Assembly (NCBI GenBank): GCA_027348115.1
Contig: DAIEQA010000042.1
Span: 1 to 14,298 of the forward strand
Direction of reading: 5' to 3'
DNA: 14,298 nucleotides
From: Fen-1258 sp027348115
GTDB taxonomy: Bacteria; Bacteroidota; Ignavibacteria; Ignavibacteriales; Melioribacteraceae
The position numbers and the translations under genes were made by a program. Each line of letters opens with the position of its first letter. The stretch's first letter is position 1. Shown here piece by piece: positions 13,529-14,298 of the stretch. The notes beneath the pieces were generated by a model, which saw only the letters and a program-made list of their open reading frames with translations, had not been told where the DNA came from and made no database searches.

Positions 13529-14298
13529 TTGATCGAATCGAACTATTTATTGCGCTACCTTTCTTTTGTAATCGGGAGCGGATTCAGGCAGTCAACTCAA
13601 GACTTCCTCCTGTTTGCAAAAAATAAAATTGAACCATCAGTTTCCCCATTCAAATTTAATTATGCCGATTACGAAATAAGATTTCCTAATTTTCCCGGGT
13701 TAGTCTCTACCGATAAGCTTCCTTCATCTTTCGAGGATTTGTTGGAAATTAGCCGGACGCGCGCGTTTATCATTATTAAGGATGATAAAATAGTATGTGA
13801 AAAATATTTCAACGGCAGCAGAGAATCTATCTTCCAGGTTTTCTCAATAACAAAATCTGTTGCCTCGATGCTTATAGGGATATCAATCAGTGAAGGTTAC
13901 ATCGGCGGCATAGACGACCCGATAAAAAAATATTTACCCGAATTTTCTAATAACAGCTTAGGTAAAATTACTATTTCAAATCTGCTTCAGATGCATTCCG
14001 GCATAAGATTCAAAGAAGGATTTTCCCCTTTGAAGGAAATGGTTATCAGTTATTTATATCCAAGGGGCAGAAAGTTAATTAATAAAATGAGGCTGGAGGA
14101 CGAGGTCGGAAAATTTTTTCACTACAACGATTACCATCTTGTACTGCTGACCGTAGTACTCGAAAGAGTTTTGAACAAGAGCATAACCGAATATTTCGAA
14201 GAGAAAATTTGGAAGCCGATAGATTCGGAATTTCCGGCGTACTTATGTCTTGATAATTCCAGAAACGGTTTGGAAAAACTTGAGAGCGGGTTAGTATG
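13529..14298 (+). CDS. Beta-lactamase-fold serine hydrolase (class C/PBP-like), 3' end missing
   Basis: From a TTG at 13529 a frame stays open to the window end (256 codons visible). It matches the serine hydrolase family that includes class C beta-lactamases, D-peptidases and esterases: the SxxK nucleophile motif is S106-I-T-K109 in VFSITKSVASMLIGI. YLPEFSNN, then ITISNLLQMHSGI are typical of the helical region, and Y199-N-D201 in FHYNDYHLVLL occupies the YxN position. The third motif (KTG or HxG) would lie beyond the edge. The TTG start is the first reasonable initiator, 18 bases after the proA stop; the first in-frame ATG comes after the SxxK motif, too late. There is no clear signal peptide, so it may act in the cytoplasm. 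Spacing suggests co-transcription with proBA. Activity on beta-lactams should not be assumed. Confidence 0.82.
   Translation, partial: MIESNYLLRYLSFVIGSGFRQSTQDFLLFAKNKIEPSVSPFKFNYADYEIRFPNFPGLVSTDKLPSSFEDLLEISRTRAFIIIKDDKIVCEKYFNGSRESIFQVFSITKSVASMLIGISISEGYIGGIDDPIKKYLPEFSNNSLGKITISNLLQMHSGIRFKEGFSPLKEMVISYLYPRGRKLINKMRLEDEVGKFFHYNDYHLVLLTVVLERVLNKSITEYFEEKIWKPIDSEFPAYLCLDNSRNGLEKLESGLV

Overview
The window looks like chromosomal DNA of a bacterium from the FCB group, most likely Ignavibacteriota (Ignavibacterium or Melioribacter-like). This rests on moderate GC, AT-rich spacers, a DUF4159 protein start, an M64 peptidase with a Bacteroidota-style signal peptide, and a mixed gene repertoire. 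Shine-Dalgarno-like sites are clear for several genes, unlike most Bacteroidota. The lineage is an inference; there is no rRNA or other marker here to settle it.

Layout. Positions 1-107 hold the start of a minus-strand secreted DUF4159 protein that runs off the left edge. A secreted M64 metallopeptidase follows on the plus strand (289-1755). It converges, through a shared bidirectional terminator, on a minus-strand block: a PLP-dependent threonine/serine dehydratase-type enzyme (1845-2801), a TetR-family regulator with a probable self-operator (2902-3501), and valyl-tRNA synthetase valS (3769-6471). valS carries two copies of a hairpin whose loop is identical while the stems differ but still pair. 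A three-helix DUF4405-type membrane protein (6665-7012) and a helical protein of unknown function (7087-7806) converge on a G/C-rich hairpin repeat.

From 7807 to 8473 there is no clear conventional gene. This stretch contains nine degenerate 21-bp (seven-codon) tandem units and then a dense group of inverted repeats leading into a signalling gene. That gene (8474-10447) encodes the most unusual protein here: a CheY-like receiver domain, a cytoplasmic substrate-binding domain of the NrtA/CmpA/NasS type, and a CheW domain in one 657-residue chain. It plausibly reports an intracellular ligand directly to a CheA kinase array. A 76-residue Cys-rich protein (10558-10788) converges on it across a terminator.

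The right end is a proline biosynthesis operon: proB (11084-12220, glutamate 5-kinase with a C-terminal PUA domain) and proA (12251-13510, glutamate-5-semialdehyde dehydrogenase). A beta-lactamase-fold serine hydrolase begins 18 bases after proA and is cut by the window end. No rRNA, tRNA, CRISPR array, transposase or phage gene was seen.
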